A program made the translations under genes and the position numbers. 64,000 nucleotides of DNA, taken from assembly GCA_009761415.1 (NCBI GenBank), contig QUOL01000008.1, positions 372,001-436,000 of the forward strand, read 5' to 3'. Below the pieces are notes generated by a model. The model searched no databases and was not told the DNA's origin. It worked only from the letters and a program-made list of their open reading frames with translations. The stretch is from Sarcomyxa edulis. Lineage: Eukaryota; Basidiomycota; Agaricomycetes; Agaricales; Mycenaceae. Shown in pieces: positions 31,866 to 43,521 of this stretch (its first letter is position 1; each line of letters starts with the position of its first letter).

Positions 31866-34019
31866 ATGCATCTCCTTGCATTCATTCTCTCTGCAACGTT
31901 GTGCCTAGCTTTGCCTGCACCGTCTGCCGATGCCGGCCCCGCCCCTACAAATGTGTACACCAGCTCTGATCCAAATCTTCCCCTGTGGAGTGCAGATTCT
32001 AGCTCTAAACCAGAACCTATCCGGGGATCCCTCGGTGCTAGTATTCTTGGTCCTCAAAACATCGAACTAGATCTGGAAAATCCGGACCGCCTTGCACCAC
32101 CAACGACAGACAACGGCGAAGTGTGCGTCAACTTCCATCTTTGAAACTTTACGGGTACCTGATACACGTCGTCTCCAGCCCTAACATCAAATGGCCATTC
32201 TCACTTAGCCACAACCGACTCGCTACAGGAGGCTGGGCGAGACAGCAGAATGGTGAGCTCGTCTTCACAGAACGAAGCGTCCGTATGATAGACACGAAGT
32301 AATAATGGCCCTCATCAGTCAACGATATGCCGATTGCGACCGCTTTAGCAGGTAAATGTCTGTCTTGTCCAGTATATCTTGAGCTCCTACCAATGATATG
32401 GTTCATTACAGGTGTCAATATGCGACTTGAGTCTGGCGCGATTCGGTATAACCCCAAATAACAGATGATACGATTGTATATAATATTGAGAATTTGTTTT
32501 TCTAGTGAAATGCACTGGCACAACACAGCAGAGGTATGGTTTAGCTTGTATTGACACGAAGTTTCATTGATTTTTGATGATCGTAGTGGGCGTACATGCT
32601 CAAAGTACCGAAACACGATTCTCTCATGTTCTTGTCATTCTGGTTAATCACTTGTTTAGGGCGACGTGCGGATTAGCACCATCACACCTGAAGGACAAGT
32701 CTATGTCGGGGATGTCGTTCGTTCATCTTTTCGATTCTCATCTTGCTCGGCATATCAACTGTTCCCTTTTTCTGTCTCTTTAGACAGAGGGCGACTTGTG
32801 GTACTTTCCGGCTGGAAACCCACACTCCATTCAAGCGAAAAACACGACCAAAAGCGGCGCTGAATTCCTCCTGATCTTCGATTCGGGGACTTTCTCGGAA
32901 GATGGGACGTTTTTATTGACAGACTGGCTCGCTCATATCCCGAAACAGGTGCTAGCGAAGAATTTCGGGATGGAGGATAATCTGAAGGCCTTCGATCATA
33001 TCCCAGAAAAAGCCTTATACATATTCCCTTGTACGTGTTTTGCCTAGTTGTATGGTGTGCCTCACGACTTCAGTCTACCTGTAGCATCCCCACCACCGCA
33101 GGATGTCAATTCGGATAGAGTTGTGCCGAACAACACTCCCCATCCATATACGTTTCCGCTATCCAAAGTCCAAGCCACAAAGACTCCAGGAGGTAGCGTT
33201 AAAGTCGTGGACTCAAGAACGTTCAAGGTCGCGGACAAAATCAGCGCTGTTGAAGTCGAGGTCGAGGTTGGTGGAATGAGGTATCTTTCCATCTACAAGA
33301 TACTCATCTTGGTAGCCTCACTGACATTGTCTCGCTCTAAGGGAACTCCATGTAAGATTTTGGTCTTCACAACGATAGTGGACTAGTTTCCAACGCTTTT
33401 ACATTTCCAGTGGCATCCAACACAACCAGAATGGAGCTATTTCATGTACGTGTTCAATCTGTTGAATCATCCCAGTTTATCACCACGTACCCAAAAACGA
33501 TGTACACAGCTCGGGCGAAGCACGTTTGACGGTCTTTGCATCTCAAGGAAATGCGCAGACGTACAATTTCATGGTAAGTTGTAGACCTCTGCTATGATAT
33601 ACACTTTTGGCAATCAACGGGCATGGTCATGATACAAGTAACTCATTAATCGATCCAAACTTTCAGCCGGGCGATATTGGATACATCCCACCTTCATTTG
33701 GTGAGTGTATCGTCCGATCTTCTCCCTCGCAGAATGACACTTACAGGTTCGGGAATAGGTCACTATGTCGAGAACACCGGTAACAGCACCCTCAAGTTCT
33801 TGGAGATCTTCAAGTCAAGTGCGTCCTTCTCTTCTATACAGCCTTCATACCGATAATCAACGGGGTGTTGTACATATAGACTTGTTCCAAGACATATCGT
33901 TGACCCAATGGCTAGCACTGACACCCCCAGAACTCGTAAAGGCTCATCTAGGTTTCTCAGATGAAACCATCGCGAAATTGAGTCGGGAGAAGTTGGAAGT
34001 TGTTGGTCCGAGTTCATGA
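31866..34019 (+). CDS. Secreted oxalate decarboxylase (bicupin)
   Basis: Manganese enzyme that converts oxalate to formate and CO2; wood- and litter-decay fungi use it to control oxalate and pH. Fifteen exons: 31866-32122, 32179-32252, 32319-32351, 32412-32445, 32506-32533, 32587-32604, 32660-32716, 32784-33030, 33085-33280, 33342-33351, 33411-33445, 33510-33573, 33667-33700, 33759-33818 and 33880-34019, giving 428 residues. A signal peptide is visible (MHLLAFILSATLCLALPAPS). Cupin 1 has REMHWHNTAEWAYMLKGD and cupin 2 has RELHWHPTQPEWSYFISGE, each with the His and Glu metal ligands. The lid loop SEDGTFLLTDW keeps the acidic residue expected of a decarboxylase rather than an oxidase. Exon 10 is only 10 bases. 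At 33758 an alternative acceptor 12 bases upstream would add GSGI in frame. Confidence 0.92.
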
Positions 34020-34222
34020 GATATTTCGTAGGTACTTTCATGTAGATTCCGCCTATGGGCTCAGGAGTGCGGTATAGATCTAGATGCCTACTCTTCTATT
34101 CTATCAGTACGAACAATGTCTTTTTGCTGACCCCAGCCGACGGTGATCCTGTCTGTTTGAGGAGACAAACATTGGCGTCATGACCAGCACGTCCTCGCCT
34201 GCATTACAATTATCCCAATCCC

Positions 34223-36111
34223 TCATAGCTCCAGTGGCGAGGCCCTATTCCAGGTCAGATAACCCTCAGGAAACCACGCAGGCGCAGTCCACTTCTGACC
34301 CGTCATCTCGGCTACTACCATCTGCACGACAATTTCTGCACTGAAATTTTTATCAGTGAACTGACACGAGGTGAGTAGAACACAGACGTACCACGAGAAA
34401 GCCCGGGGCATGCCGTGGCCACTATACCCAGCTGCTATAAATTGTCCTTCGTATCCTCCTTTTGACAGTGCTCTGGAATCTAAGACAGGTCCGACCTATA
34501 CACAATTGTAAGAAGAAGATCTAGATGAGATCTGACTGGAGGGATAACGTACGAATGGATCTAACAACCTCGTGAACCCCATAATACCGGTCTATTCGGA
34601 AAGCAGGATGAGAAACCTATTCAATAACGGTAAGAACCAGACGAGGACGACTCACCCATTCCATCTCAGGCTCCTTACCCACCTCATACTTCCCAGGAAA
34701 TATACCGGGAAGGAATCCACGAAGCGCCTTACCCACATCATCATCAAGTACCGAATCATCGTCCTGGCCAATCTGAAATCCCAATGTCACCTCTCTGCCT
34801 CCACCCAATATGACAAGCGGTTTATCCGATTCCGAATCAACCGGTCGAGGGAACCAATATTCGAACCCTTCATTTGCCCCCCACCCCGATCGCGTGAGTT
34901 GATTGAGAGGGAGAGACGCACGGAGGGCCATGACTTGTCCTCGTACTGGTAAGATGCCGGATGGACCACGGAGGTGGGGAAGGAGGGATGCTGCGTAGGC
35001 GTTTGTGGCGTGGATTATGTACGATGCTGTGATGGATCCGCGGGGAGTCGTTAGGCTCCATCGGCGTTTAGGGCCTGTGTTTGTTGATACTATCGAGGTT
35101 ACCGGTGTGCGAGTGTGGAGTTTGAGAGAGAAATTCTGAGAGGAGGTGGCCTTCGCGAGGGTGTACAACTCGGTGACGAATTTGAGAGGCCAGATATTAT
35201 GACCTGGAACACGAACGGCAGCGTAGGGAGTTCCGTGGGTCTGTTTGGAAATACTATTAGGTGACTCGGTGAACAAAAACCAACTTACTACTTACCTCCT
35301 GCATTAATTCCTTGGAGAGCCATTCGACACCATCGAGATCGACGCCGGCAGCTTTCGCCGCATCATAGTCGGCCTTCGTATAGTCGGCCTCCTCGTCGGT
35401 GAGTAGCAAGTCAATATGTCCACCGTTTACCAGATCTACTTTATCCTCGAGATGCTCGCGATAGACAATATCTGCCATGGCTGAAGCAGTACGTCGTTCG
35501 AGAGCTAGTGTTCGGAGAGCGTGATCAATACCGTAGTCTTTGGATAGACTCGCGAATCGCATGAAGGGATTAGGGATAAGATGCCCTCCATTTCTGCCTT
35601 GTAAGAGAATGTTTCAGTGGCAGCAATTTGAACAGCACAGTCTGTTCACCTGTCGCACCAGAACCTGTGTGGCACGGTCAGTTTGTCAAACAAAGATTTG
35701 CGCTGCAAGACCAAAATTACTCACAAAAATCTCTGGCTTCCAGTACGACGACCTTCAAAGGTTTATCGATTGTACTGGAGATCTTCGAAAGGTGATACGC
35801 GGCAGATATGCCAGTGATTCCAGATCCGATTATACATATGTCTGCGTCTGTTGTCAGAGGCCCGGTGCTCCCTTCTGCACCCAATGGATTAGCGTTGGGG
35901 GTGTCGATCCAGAAGGAACGCGTTGGATTTGCTGCTGGAAGGTGAGCTACATGTGTCTTGCTGGTGATCTTGTCGGCTAGAATTTGGTGATTCGCGTATA
36001 CGTTCACCGGAACTGAGAGAGTGGCCATGGCAAGGACGAAACGACGAGTACTGTAGGTCCAGGTAGACCTATATATACTCACCAGACTAGCAATGTGAAT
36101 AGAGTACGCAT
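34223..36111 (-). CDS. FAD-dependent oxidoreductase (DAO family), probably secreted
   Basis: Flavoprotein of the D-amino-acid-oxidase/glycine-oxidase (DAO) superfamily, which oxidises amines or amino acids with hydrogen peroxide release. Exons (minus): 36111-36083, 36050-35725, 35664-35650, 35597-35296, 35240-34656, 34591-34553, 34495-34392 and 34340-34223, giving 505 residues. A hydrophobic start (MRTLFTLLV) suggests a signal peptide. The Rossmann dinucleotide motif ADICIIGSGITGISAAYHL is at about residues 80-98, followed by the adenine-binding VVVLEARDFC. GATGRNGGHLIPN is next and uses a 15-base exon. The substrate/FAD part has VRGQVMAL and FEYWFPRP, and the C-terminal FAD contact is GQFIAAGYSGHGMPRAF. 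Substrate not predictable. Convergent with the oxalate decarboxylase gene and divergent from AIP1. Confidence 0.85.
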
Positions 36112-36273
36112 TGCCCGAGAAATATGTACCCTCATGGAGGCTCGTGACTCGGAAGGAATTGCAGCTGCGATCCGACTGCGATCAAGCTTATACGGAGACA
36201 GTTCACTCATATCGTTTCTTGACATTTCACCTCACCTCAATCACCACAGTGCACTTCTTATTGTCCCAATATC
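36112..36273. promoter_or_regulatory. 162-base divergent promoter between FAD oxidoreductase and AIP1
   Basis: The two start codons point away from each other across 162 bases, so both promoters must overlap here. No clear TATA box was recognised. Confidence 0.55.
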
Positions 36274-39041
36274 ATGTCTTTCAAGAGAGGTGCTCTATAT
36301 CCTTCAAACCCCGCTACCGCTCGTGGTGTTTCCACCAAGCTCGACGCGAACAAGGGCAAGATCGTCTACACGAACGGAAAGACGGTCATCGTGCGTATTC
36401 GACGTGATTTCTTGGATCCATCTCGCCAGCAACTGATTGAGAGCCTCCTAGATCCGTGACTTGAATGTGAGATCTGCCTAAATTACCGTCCATGTACTAC
36501 TTACTCATATGACACTCGCAGAATTCAGCACTAGCTACTGCGTATTCCGGTCATGTCCAGAACACCACAGTTGCTCGTATCTCGCCATCGGGGTACTATT
36601 GTGCGTCGGCAGATGTTTCTGGAACAGGTGCGTAATCGTTAGATGTATCATTGGGCGTATAATAAGACGCGTGTGCAACAGTCAGGGTATGGGATACGGT
36701 TGGAGAAGATCAGGTCTTGAAAGGCGAATATAAAGTCATCTCGGGAAGAATGTCAGTTCTCTATGCACTTTCCTGGATGACACTGACATCTGTCTACTCA
36801 GTAATGACCTAGAATGGGACGGGGAGAGTAAACGAATCATCGCCGTAGGAGATGGCAGAGAAAAGTCCGTAGTATACATAACATCTAAATCATCCCAATG
36901 CACTGACCGTATGTTCTCAGATTCGGGCACGCGTTCATGATGGATACTGGCTCATCTACTGGAGAGATCATCGGACATGCAAAGGTGAGTTATCATTCGA
37001 GTCTTATGAACGCAATTGACACCATCTCCTTAACCAAGGCTATCAACGCCGTGTCAATTCGTCATCAAAGACCATTCAGAGCAGCAACTGCTGCAGATGA
37101 CGCGTTGATAGTCTTCCATCAAGGTCAGCAGCACCCAAATACACCAAGTCAGCAGCTTCGTCATTAATCACTCAAAATCCTAGGCGCTCCTTATAAATAC
37201 GACAAGGTATGCTGTATACGGTCTCCACATCGAGTCATGAGCTGATCATGTCTGTTCACAGACCATAAAAACGCATACTAAATTCGTCCAAGACGTCCGA
37301 TACGCGCCATCTGGAGATCACTTTGCCAGTGTTGGCTCAGACGCGAAGATGTTTATATATGACGGTAAGACGGGCGATACCTTGGGCGAATTCACCGAGG
37401 ATGGGCACAAAGGGAGCATTGTACGATTCAGATCCTCAAAGGTTCCTTAAAACCACATTAATCTCATATCGTCTCTTCAGATGGCTTGTAACTGGAGTCC
37501 AGACAATAAATCTCTGATCACATCTTCAGCCGACTGTACCGTCAAATTATGTGCGTTTTCATTTTCGCTCTTTATTGAATGGATCATGATCTGATTCATG
37601 AGAACAGGGGATGTCGAGACGCGTAAAGCACTAACGACATGGACAGTCGGCACTGGTGTTAACCATCAACAACTCGGAAACGTATGGAGTGGCGAAGAAG
37701 ATATCGTGTCCTTATCGATGTCTGGTGACTTGAACGTCTTTGACAGACGTGTTGGAGATAAACCTGCTCGCGTCTTCAATGTAAGCAATGCTACATGATC
37801 ATCTTGAATTTTATTTCATTATCATTTCACAGGGTCCTCAAAAACCAACCACAGCTATCGTAGCACCCCCATCGTCGACATCGACGTTCCTCGCAGGAAC
37901 AGCCGACGGCCGTATTCTCTCATTCTCCACCTCGGCTGGTGGAGAAGCGACGACTCTAGAAGGTGAAGGCCACTCCAATCTAGTTTCAGGACTGGCTGCG
38001 TCCCCCACAGACGGTAAGGTCTATTCTATCGGATACGATGATCACGTACGGGAGATCGGGAGTGACGGCAAGAGTTTTGTGTTAGTCTCCTCTTTGCCTT
38101 CTTCTCTCTATACCTGCTAAATTGTGTATGTCTGTATAGAACCGGTTCATCCCTATCCACAAGCTCCCAGCCCAAGTCAATCGCAGTAACCCAAGACTCT
38201 ACCGTATTCGTCGTCGAAGCCAGCAACGTCGAAGCTATCAGATCGAATCAAAAAGTCTACGACCTTTCTACGAAATTCACACCTAGCGCTGTCGCTGCTC
38301 TACAGTCACTCGTAGCTATTGGTGGAGAGGTATGTAATGCAAGGTTCTGAGATTGTATGTATTGATATTGACTTCTGGGGTGGTGATGTTAGGATCAAAA
38401 AGTACATTTGAACGAATGGGACGGTAGGACTTTGAAGGAGATTGCGGTTCTGGAAGGGAATAAGGGTGTTGTTAGTGCATTGGCGTTCTCTCCTGATGGG
38501 AATTATCTAGCTTCTGGCGATGTACGTGCATGTCTTCCTCTCCGTCCTCCTCCCCTGCTGATTTGAACAAATTTCCCCACAGTCGAGCGGTCGAATCGTA
38601 TTATTCGACGTCAAAGAGAAAAAGGTCAGCTCATCCATGACCTGTTTCTTCGTTTAATCTCATAGATATTGACGGCTGACATCGATGGGGACGCAGATGA
38701 TAACATCCCGCTGGTCATTCCACTCAGCACGTATCAACTCCCTCTCCTGGACTCCTGATTCGCAGCATTGTGCCTCTGGATCACTCGATACGCATGTCTA
38801 CGTATGTATACCCCCCTTCCCTCCCTATCTTCCGCCACTCATATAATGCGTTCTCATGCCAATGCATACCTAGATCTGGAGCGTCGCGAAACCAATGCGA
38901 AACATCGCCATCAAGAATGCAGGACCTGGTGGTGTCAACAGCGTTCTGTGGGTTACCGTTGATGGCGTTAAGACGGGGCAATTGGCGAGCGCTGGCGCAG
39001 ATGCGTGTGTCCGGCTTTGGGAGGTAACGTTTCACGCGTGA
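36274..39041 (+). CDS. AIP1: Actin-interacting protein 1 (WD40, WDR1/AIP1)
   Basis: WD40 protein that works with cofilin to disassemble actin filaments in cortical patches. Seventeen exons: 36274-36390, 36452-36466, 36522-36627, 36682-36751, 36802-36864, 36921-36984, 37039-37123, 37184-37206, 37262-37420, 37481-37550, 37608-37780, 37833-38080, 38140-38329, 38393-38521, 38583-38624, 38697-38801 and 38874-39041. They give 608 residues, the usual AIP1 length. Repeats are visible as GYYCASADVSGTVRVWD, FVQDVRYAPSGDHFASVGSD, ACNWSPDNKSLITSSADCTV, VSALAFSPDGNYLASGD, INSLSWTPDSQHCASGSLDT and GQLASAGADACVRLWEV. They fit the two seven-bladed propellers of the family. Exons 2 (15 bases) and 8 (23 bases) are very small. 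Start chosen at MSFKRGALYPSNPATARG, a conserved opening. Confidence 0.93.
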
Positions 39042-39343
39042 GATGGGGTAGTAACAGACAGGAAGGACATTTAGGAAAGAACTTGTATCGGATTTCATTC
39101 AAAACACGATTGTACTATTTTTTCATGAACTATAAGCTAACACATGATGAAATTTTGGGAAAAAGAAAGTCACATTGAGAGGGGAAGGGGAAAGAACTAG
39201 TGGCCACTAGCTAAGTTATGGACATTGCATGCATGTAGTATTAGCAGCGAGGGGGGAGATTTATAAATATGTAACAAAGGAACGAGTTTGGACAGCGGTA
39301 CAAAGTAAGAAGAAAGGGAAGGAGGGAGTCAAAGTCAAGGGTA

Positions 39344-40479
39344 TTAAGCCATCTCAACGTCTCCTTCCTGCTCCCGCTGGGGGGCAGGCGCTGCTGCCGG
39401 TTCAGCAGTTTCCGAATCTCCCATGAAAGCGTCCAATTCCTTGTCCAACTCTTCTGCGGTCTGAGGCTTCTTCGGTCCACGAGTCGATTTTGCGCCAGCG
39501 CCATTGGTGTTGGCTGCAGGGCGTTGACGGGTTCGGATGGGTCCTGTTGTCGATGATCCTCGGCCGCGTCTACTTCAAAGCAATAAGCACGTGACGAATC
39601 AAATTGTGGAGGGAGGGGACATGACATACGGGCCACTGGGAGTCTTGATAGACGAATCATCTCGACTGAGTCGGTCGAGTAAAGGTGGCTTTTGAATCCT
39701 GTTGAGTAGCGATGATGTCGTCGGGGGTCCACTGGCGGATCGAACGCGAGGATTTCTTGGCGCGAGAGTGTCGAAGGCGATCGTCATAGGTTGTCCTGAA
39801 TGACCACAAAGTAAAGTCAGACATATGAACTGTATTCATAGACAAGGAGGAAAGGAGGTAACAGAAAAACGTTACCCTTGGCCAAAATCCCATCAAACTG
39901 TTTTTTAGCCTTAGTGGCCTCTGCCGAAGTCTCGTAGGAGATGATGGCGATTCCTGAGGAGCGGCCGCTGCGATCGTACTTTATGTTGAGAGAAATAAAC
40001 CGATACAATAATGCAATGCGGGTCATTTTAGAGGTCGATTTGTTCAGGTGAACCTGAAGCTCGGTGCGGGTTGGAGGTTTCGTACCCTGATTAGTGGCTC
40101 ACGAACGAGCGTGCCAATCTGTCCAAAGATGGCCTACAACATCGAAACGTCAGTTGAAATGCTGTTGAGTGGAGATATGAGACGTAAAATCACGTACAAT
40201 GAGGTCTTTTGTGGTGATCTCATAGTGTAAGTTTGAGACGACAAGTTTGCTGCTGGGTGTTGCAGGGCCAGATGCTGTGAGGTTGACTCTTGTTCTTCCA
40301 TTTACATCTGCTCTTGGTGCTGTCGGGGCCTTGTCGTGGAGCCAATGGCCTTCGGCATCCCCTCGAGGAGCTGCAGGTCTCTGATGTTGGAAATTTAGAA
40401 GTTGAAAGACTGAAACAAAGGAAGAGCTACACACTGCGTAAGGTTTTCTAGAGCCCTTTTCAGATCGAAAGGCAGACAT
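39344..40479 (-). CDS. mRNA export adaptor YRA1/ALYREF-like RNA-binding protein
   Basis: RRM protein of the REF/ALY family that links spliced mRNA and the TREX complex to the export receptor. Exons (minus): 40479-40435, 40380-40198, 40133-40086, 39978-39876, 39795-39630 and 39572-39344, giving 257 residues. The RRM runs from about residue 60 (SKLVVSNLHYEITTKDL, the RNP2 side) through AIFGQIGTLVREPLIRYDRS to GIAIISYETSAEATKAKKQF (RNP1 side). An arginine/glycine patch follows (RRGRGSSTTGPIRTRQRP). The C-terminal peptide TAEELDKELDAFMGD is the conserved REF C-box that contacts the helicase UAP56/Sub2. The C-box fixes the final frame, in which the protein ends DVEMA. Convergent with AIP1. Confidence 0.88.
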
Positions 40480-40755
40480 GAGAGATGCAAGGCAGAGTTT
40501 TCAAAGTAGTAAGATAGGCGATGAAGGTAAAATGTCAGTGGCAAGGTCGAGTCGAAGGATGAACGTTGAAAATGGGCAACGTTCTAGCGGAGGCCAAGCG
40601 GAGTGTCAAAGATAACTCAACCTCCGACCCCCACTGCACACACTTCGGTATCTGATTCCTTGTGATCTGAAAAGCACTCATGTTTCCTGGCTTTTTTGTG
40701 GTGAACATGTACATTTTATTCTGCTACTTTGGGCGGTTATGATTCCGGGGGGAAA

Positions 40756-41559
40756 TCAGTACTTGCTGCTTGCCAATTCCGCTTCTCTTGGCCAAAATCC
40801 TTCCTCCAACTCAACGACGCGTTCCCAGATTCCTTCTGCTCTGCTCCATGCTTCTGAACCAGGCGCAATCCCAAGGTCGTTGACAAGGTCCCGAAGGTCG
40901 TCGACGAATTTACGGAATTCTTCGCAGGTCCAATTATCCGCCAGGACCGTGACAGCGTGCTTTGTAGTGGACACGTCAGAATCAGCGCTCTTGGGGCTTT
41001 TTTCGAGTAGGGACACGACGTATGCCCATGATTCCAGATACACCTTTTTTTCCGTAGGAGAATTTTTGTTCAGGAATCAATTTCGAAGGAAAAATTTCTG
41101 TTGACTGACCTGTTCCATCGCCCATAAAAACACCAGACCATCCTCCAACGTCCCCAAACTCGCTACGCGTGCCATCTCAGCTGTATAGTCCCTCGTCCCT
41201 TTCCTTTCCTTCCAGCCCTCCAAGTGCAGCTCGCACTCTCTAGCCGTATCATCGAAAAAATTGACTTCACGGACGACGTTGGTCAATGAGAATACCAATA
41301 GGGATAGAATTCTTTGATTCAGTTTGGCTTGCTCGGGAGAAGTTGAATCGAAGGGAATACGCGATATCAGCGTCCCTATGAAACGAGGGTACGCATGGGC
41401 AGCGTAAGAACGGTCCTGCGAGAGGTAGAAAGATAGGAGTTCGTGTTTGATGGCCAACTGACCAGCTGAGGCGAGGAAAGGATGTTGGGTTGCTGCAGAG
41501 TATGTGACAGCAGTCGGGAGAGAGATGAGATGCCCTGCGAGGGTGTTGTACGTAGCCAT
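40756..41559 (-). CDS. TENA/THI-4-like (haem-oxygenase fold) protein
   Basis: Two exons (minus), 41559-41110 and 41043-40756, give 245 residues, all predicted helical. Conserved-looking blocks include AVTYSAATQHPFLASAG, LLSFYLSQDRSYAAHAYPRF, and ALTNVVREVNFFDDTA-like sequence around residue 100. The pair FLWAMEQVYLESWAYV is placed across the intron, and EEFRKFVDDLRDLVND is near the end. These are the positions of the TENA/THI-4 aminopyrimidinase-type fold. True TenA enzymes hydrolyse aminopyrimidine in thiamine salvage, but the catalytic cysteine could not be placed confidently. A salvage role is therefore only an inference and the protein may bind another small molecule. Start chosen at MATYNTLAGHL; an in-frame ATG lies four codons upstream. 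Confidence 0.7.
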
Positions 41560-41827
41560 CGTCGTTCTCAATACTCAAGATAACTTTTGGGTTTTGTTGA
41601 ATCCTCAGGCGTCCATTCCGTCCCGAGGCTAGTCCCCGGGCGTCCGTTCCTTTGACGCGCTCCGTTATTTGAAGCCACAGGCGCGATCGGGATTTGACGC
41701 CGTGGAATGTAATGAGAGCTTACGATACTACTTTCAAAGGGCTGTATGAAATAATGTATATACAGTAAGTAGCTTTGTTCGAATTCCTAAAGTAATCCCC
41801 CAGACAAAGTATACGCATCTCCAAGAG

Positions 41828-43182
41828 TTATGCTGACTGGATCCACAGTCGATGTCTACTAACAAGCTCTGCCACGATATCCTCCTCAATCTCCTTCGTA
41901 TAGTTTGTAGGATCAATCCGAAGCCAGGTCTCTGCGAAGGACGCGTCCGACGGTTCAACCGAGCGAGACGTGATATTGTGAGCCCGTGATACGAATACCA
42001 CCTCGTACTTCCTGGTGTGTAGGTCGTTACCAATGACCACCTGGTGTCCGTATCGTTCCAGAGCACCGCGAGCCTTGGGGATTAGCAGCGTCGCATCTGT
42101 TTCGAGCTGGAAAGGTTGATGTATTTTAACATCGGGGAGGGAAGGCAGTGAGGCAGTTTTCAGTAAACGAACCTTAAACGAAACGATATAACCGTGCCCT
42201 CCAGTCCACTCGTCCACCATTGGTTTCAGAATCTTCGGAACTTGATCCATCTCGATATGAAGACTACCCTTGCCGGATTGTATCTTATGCTCAGACTACA
42301 AACCAGAAACGAACAGCGAAAAAGAAAACAGGGTCAGATTTTTCACTTTCCTCCCACAAAAGATGCGGAAAATACCATTTTCTGTCGAGGCAGGAAGAAA
42401 TCGCTAACAGCAGCTGCGAGATAATACATCGCCTTCCTTCGAAGAGTAGAAAGTTCCTGTGAGATGGCGCGGAGGAGCCACAGGTAGTCGTTTACCGTGA
42501 CAAACGTGAGGGTATGGAGGCTACCCGAGGATTGCACGGATTTGTAGGCTGTCAGAACGGAGAGGAGGTCAGGGCGTTTCTCCGGCGTGACACAGATTTG
42601 CGGTATGGATTGCGGATCATCTGAGCTGGACGGCGGTTCAATCTCGAGAAAATCAAGGAAGGGGTTGGTGGAATGAGAATAATGCCGGCTGAAGGGCTGC
42701 AGACTGAACTGTCGATGCATAAATATGACAGCATAGCCTGCTTTGAGAAAATATTCAGCAGAGGTTGCTCCACGAGTACCTAGAATTCCAGATATATTCA
42801 TTAGATCTGCAAGAGTGAAAGTAATCGGACGAACGTACCAGCACTGAAATTGTCCAGAAACCGCACGCTAAAAAGGCGCCGAGATGGGAGGTACATTCAT
42901 ATATGAGCGCGTAGGCGTGTTTTAGGAAACGCAGCGCGCTCACACATTGAGCTCTAGTGGGACAGTCGTTCCACCACTCTAGATGAATCATAGTGTTAGC
43001 ACACTGGGTTCCAGTCGTATAACGATCCTTACCGTGATCAAAACAACGTTCTTGCCAGAAGCTGCTTGCTTCGCTACGAAAGATCGCACACCTGCCATGT
43101 CATGCTCGAGAGAAGGAGGTGGGAGCTGGGTTGCGAAGTAAGATTCAGCAGAGAACGTGGTGGACTCGGAATCGGTGGACAT
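41828..43182 (-). CDS. Phosphopantothenate-cysteine ligase (CoA biosynthesis)
   Basis: Second enzyme of CoA synthesis from phosphopantothenate (PPCS; CAB2 in yeast), joining cysteine to 4'-phosphopantothenate with a nucleotide cofactor. Exons (minus): 43182-43033, 42978-42944, 42867-42839, 42779-42376, 42295-42173 and 42106-41828, giving 339 residues. The nucleotide-binding start GKNVVLITSGGTTVPLE and VRFLDNFSAGTRGATSAEYF are assembled across three small exons. The central YLAAAVSDFFLPRQKM, KIQSGKGSLHIEMDQVPKIL and FKLETD are hallmark PPCS motifs. The tail holds NDLHTRKYEVVFVS. The intron after IVSFK starts GTTCGT. All splice joins keep the frame. Confidence 0.9.
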
Positions 43183-43521
43183 GTCTTCGACGTATTATCC
43201 TAACCTATGAAGGGTGTTCAGATAGAGGTCAGTAGCTTCAGAATGTACCTTCTGTGGACCCAGGTGAACAAACGAGGTCAAGTTATGGGGCTGCTACAAT
43301 TGGAGGATTTTCAAATTCTATTTCCAATTCGGATCCTCTGCGAGAACTCGAGGACCAAAAATAGAGACCTGCGTTTGCAGGGAAGATGCAATAAAATATG
43401 TGGTATCAGTATACGTCTAGGTACGTACTTAAAAACTATCGATGCGAGAACCGTACTATAAGAGGGTCAATGCAACGAACTCAGCCCTCCTTGAAGTCCT
43501 AACAACTCCTCAAGCAAACCA
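43183..43521. other. Intergenic gap SEC2 3' end to PPCS 5' end
   Basis: About 340 bases between tandem minus-strand genes: SEC2 3' flank plus PPCS promoter. Nothing else seen. Confidence 0.5.

Noticed and set aside
33741..33758. Upstream splice acceptor in oxalate decarboxylase exon 14
   Set aside because: Kept as an alternative only: it adds GSGI in frame, whereas the downstream acceptor aligns without a gap to the Y-[IV]-P-x(3)-G-H-Y spacing I remember for the family.
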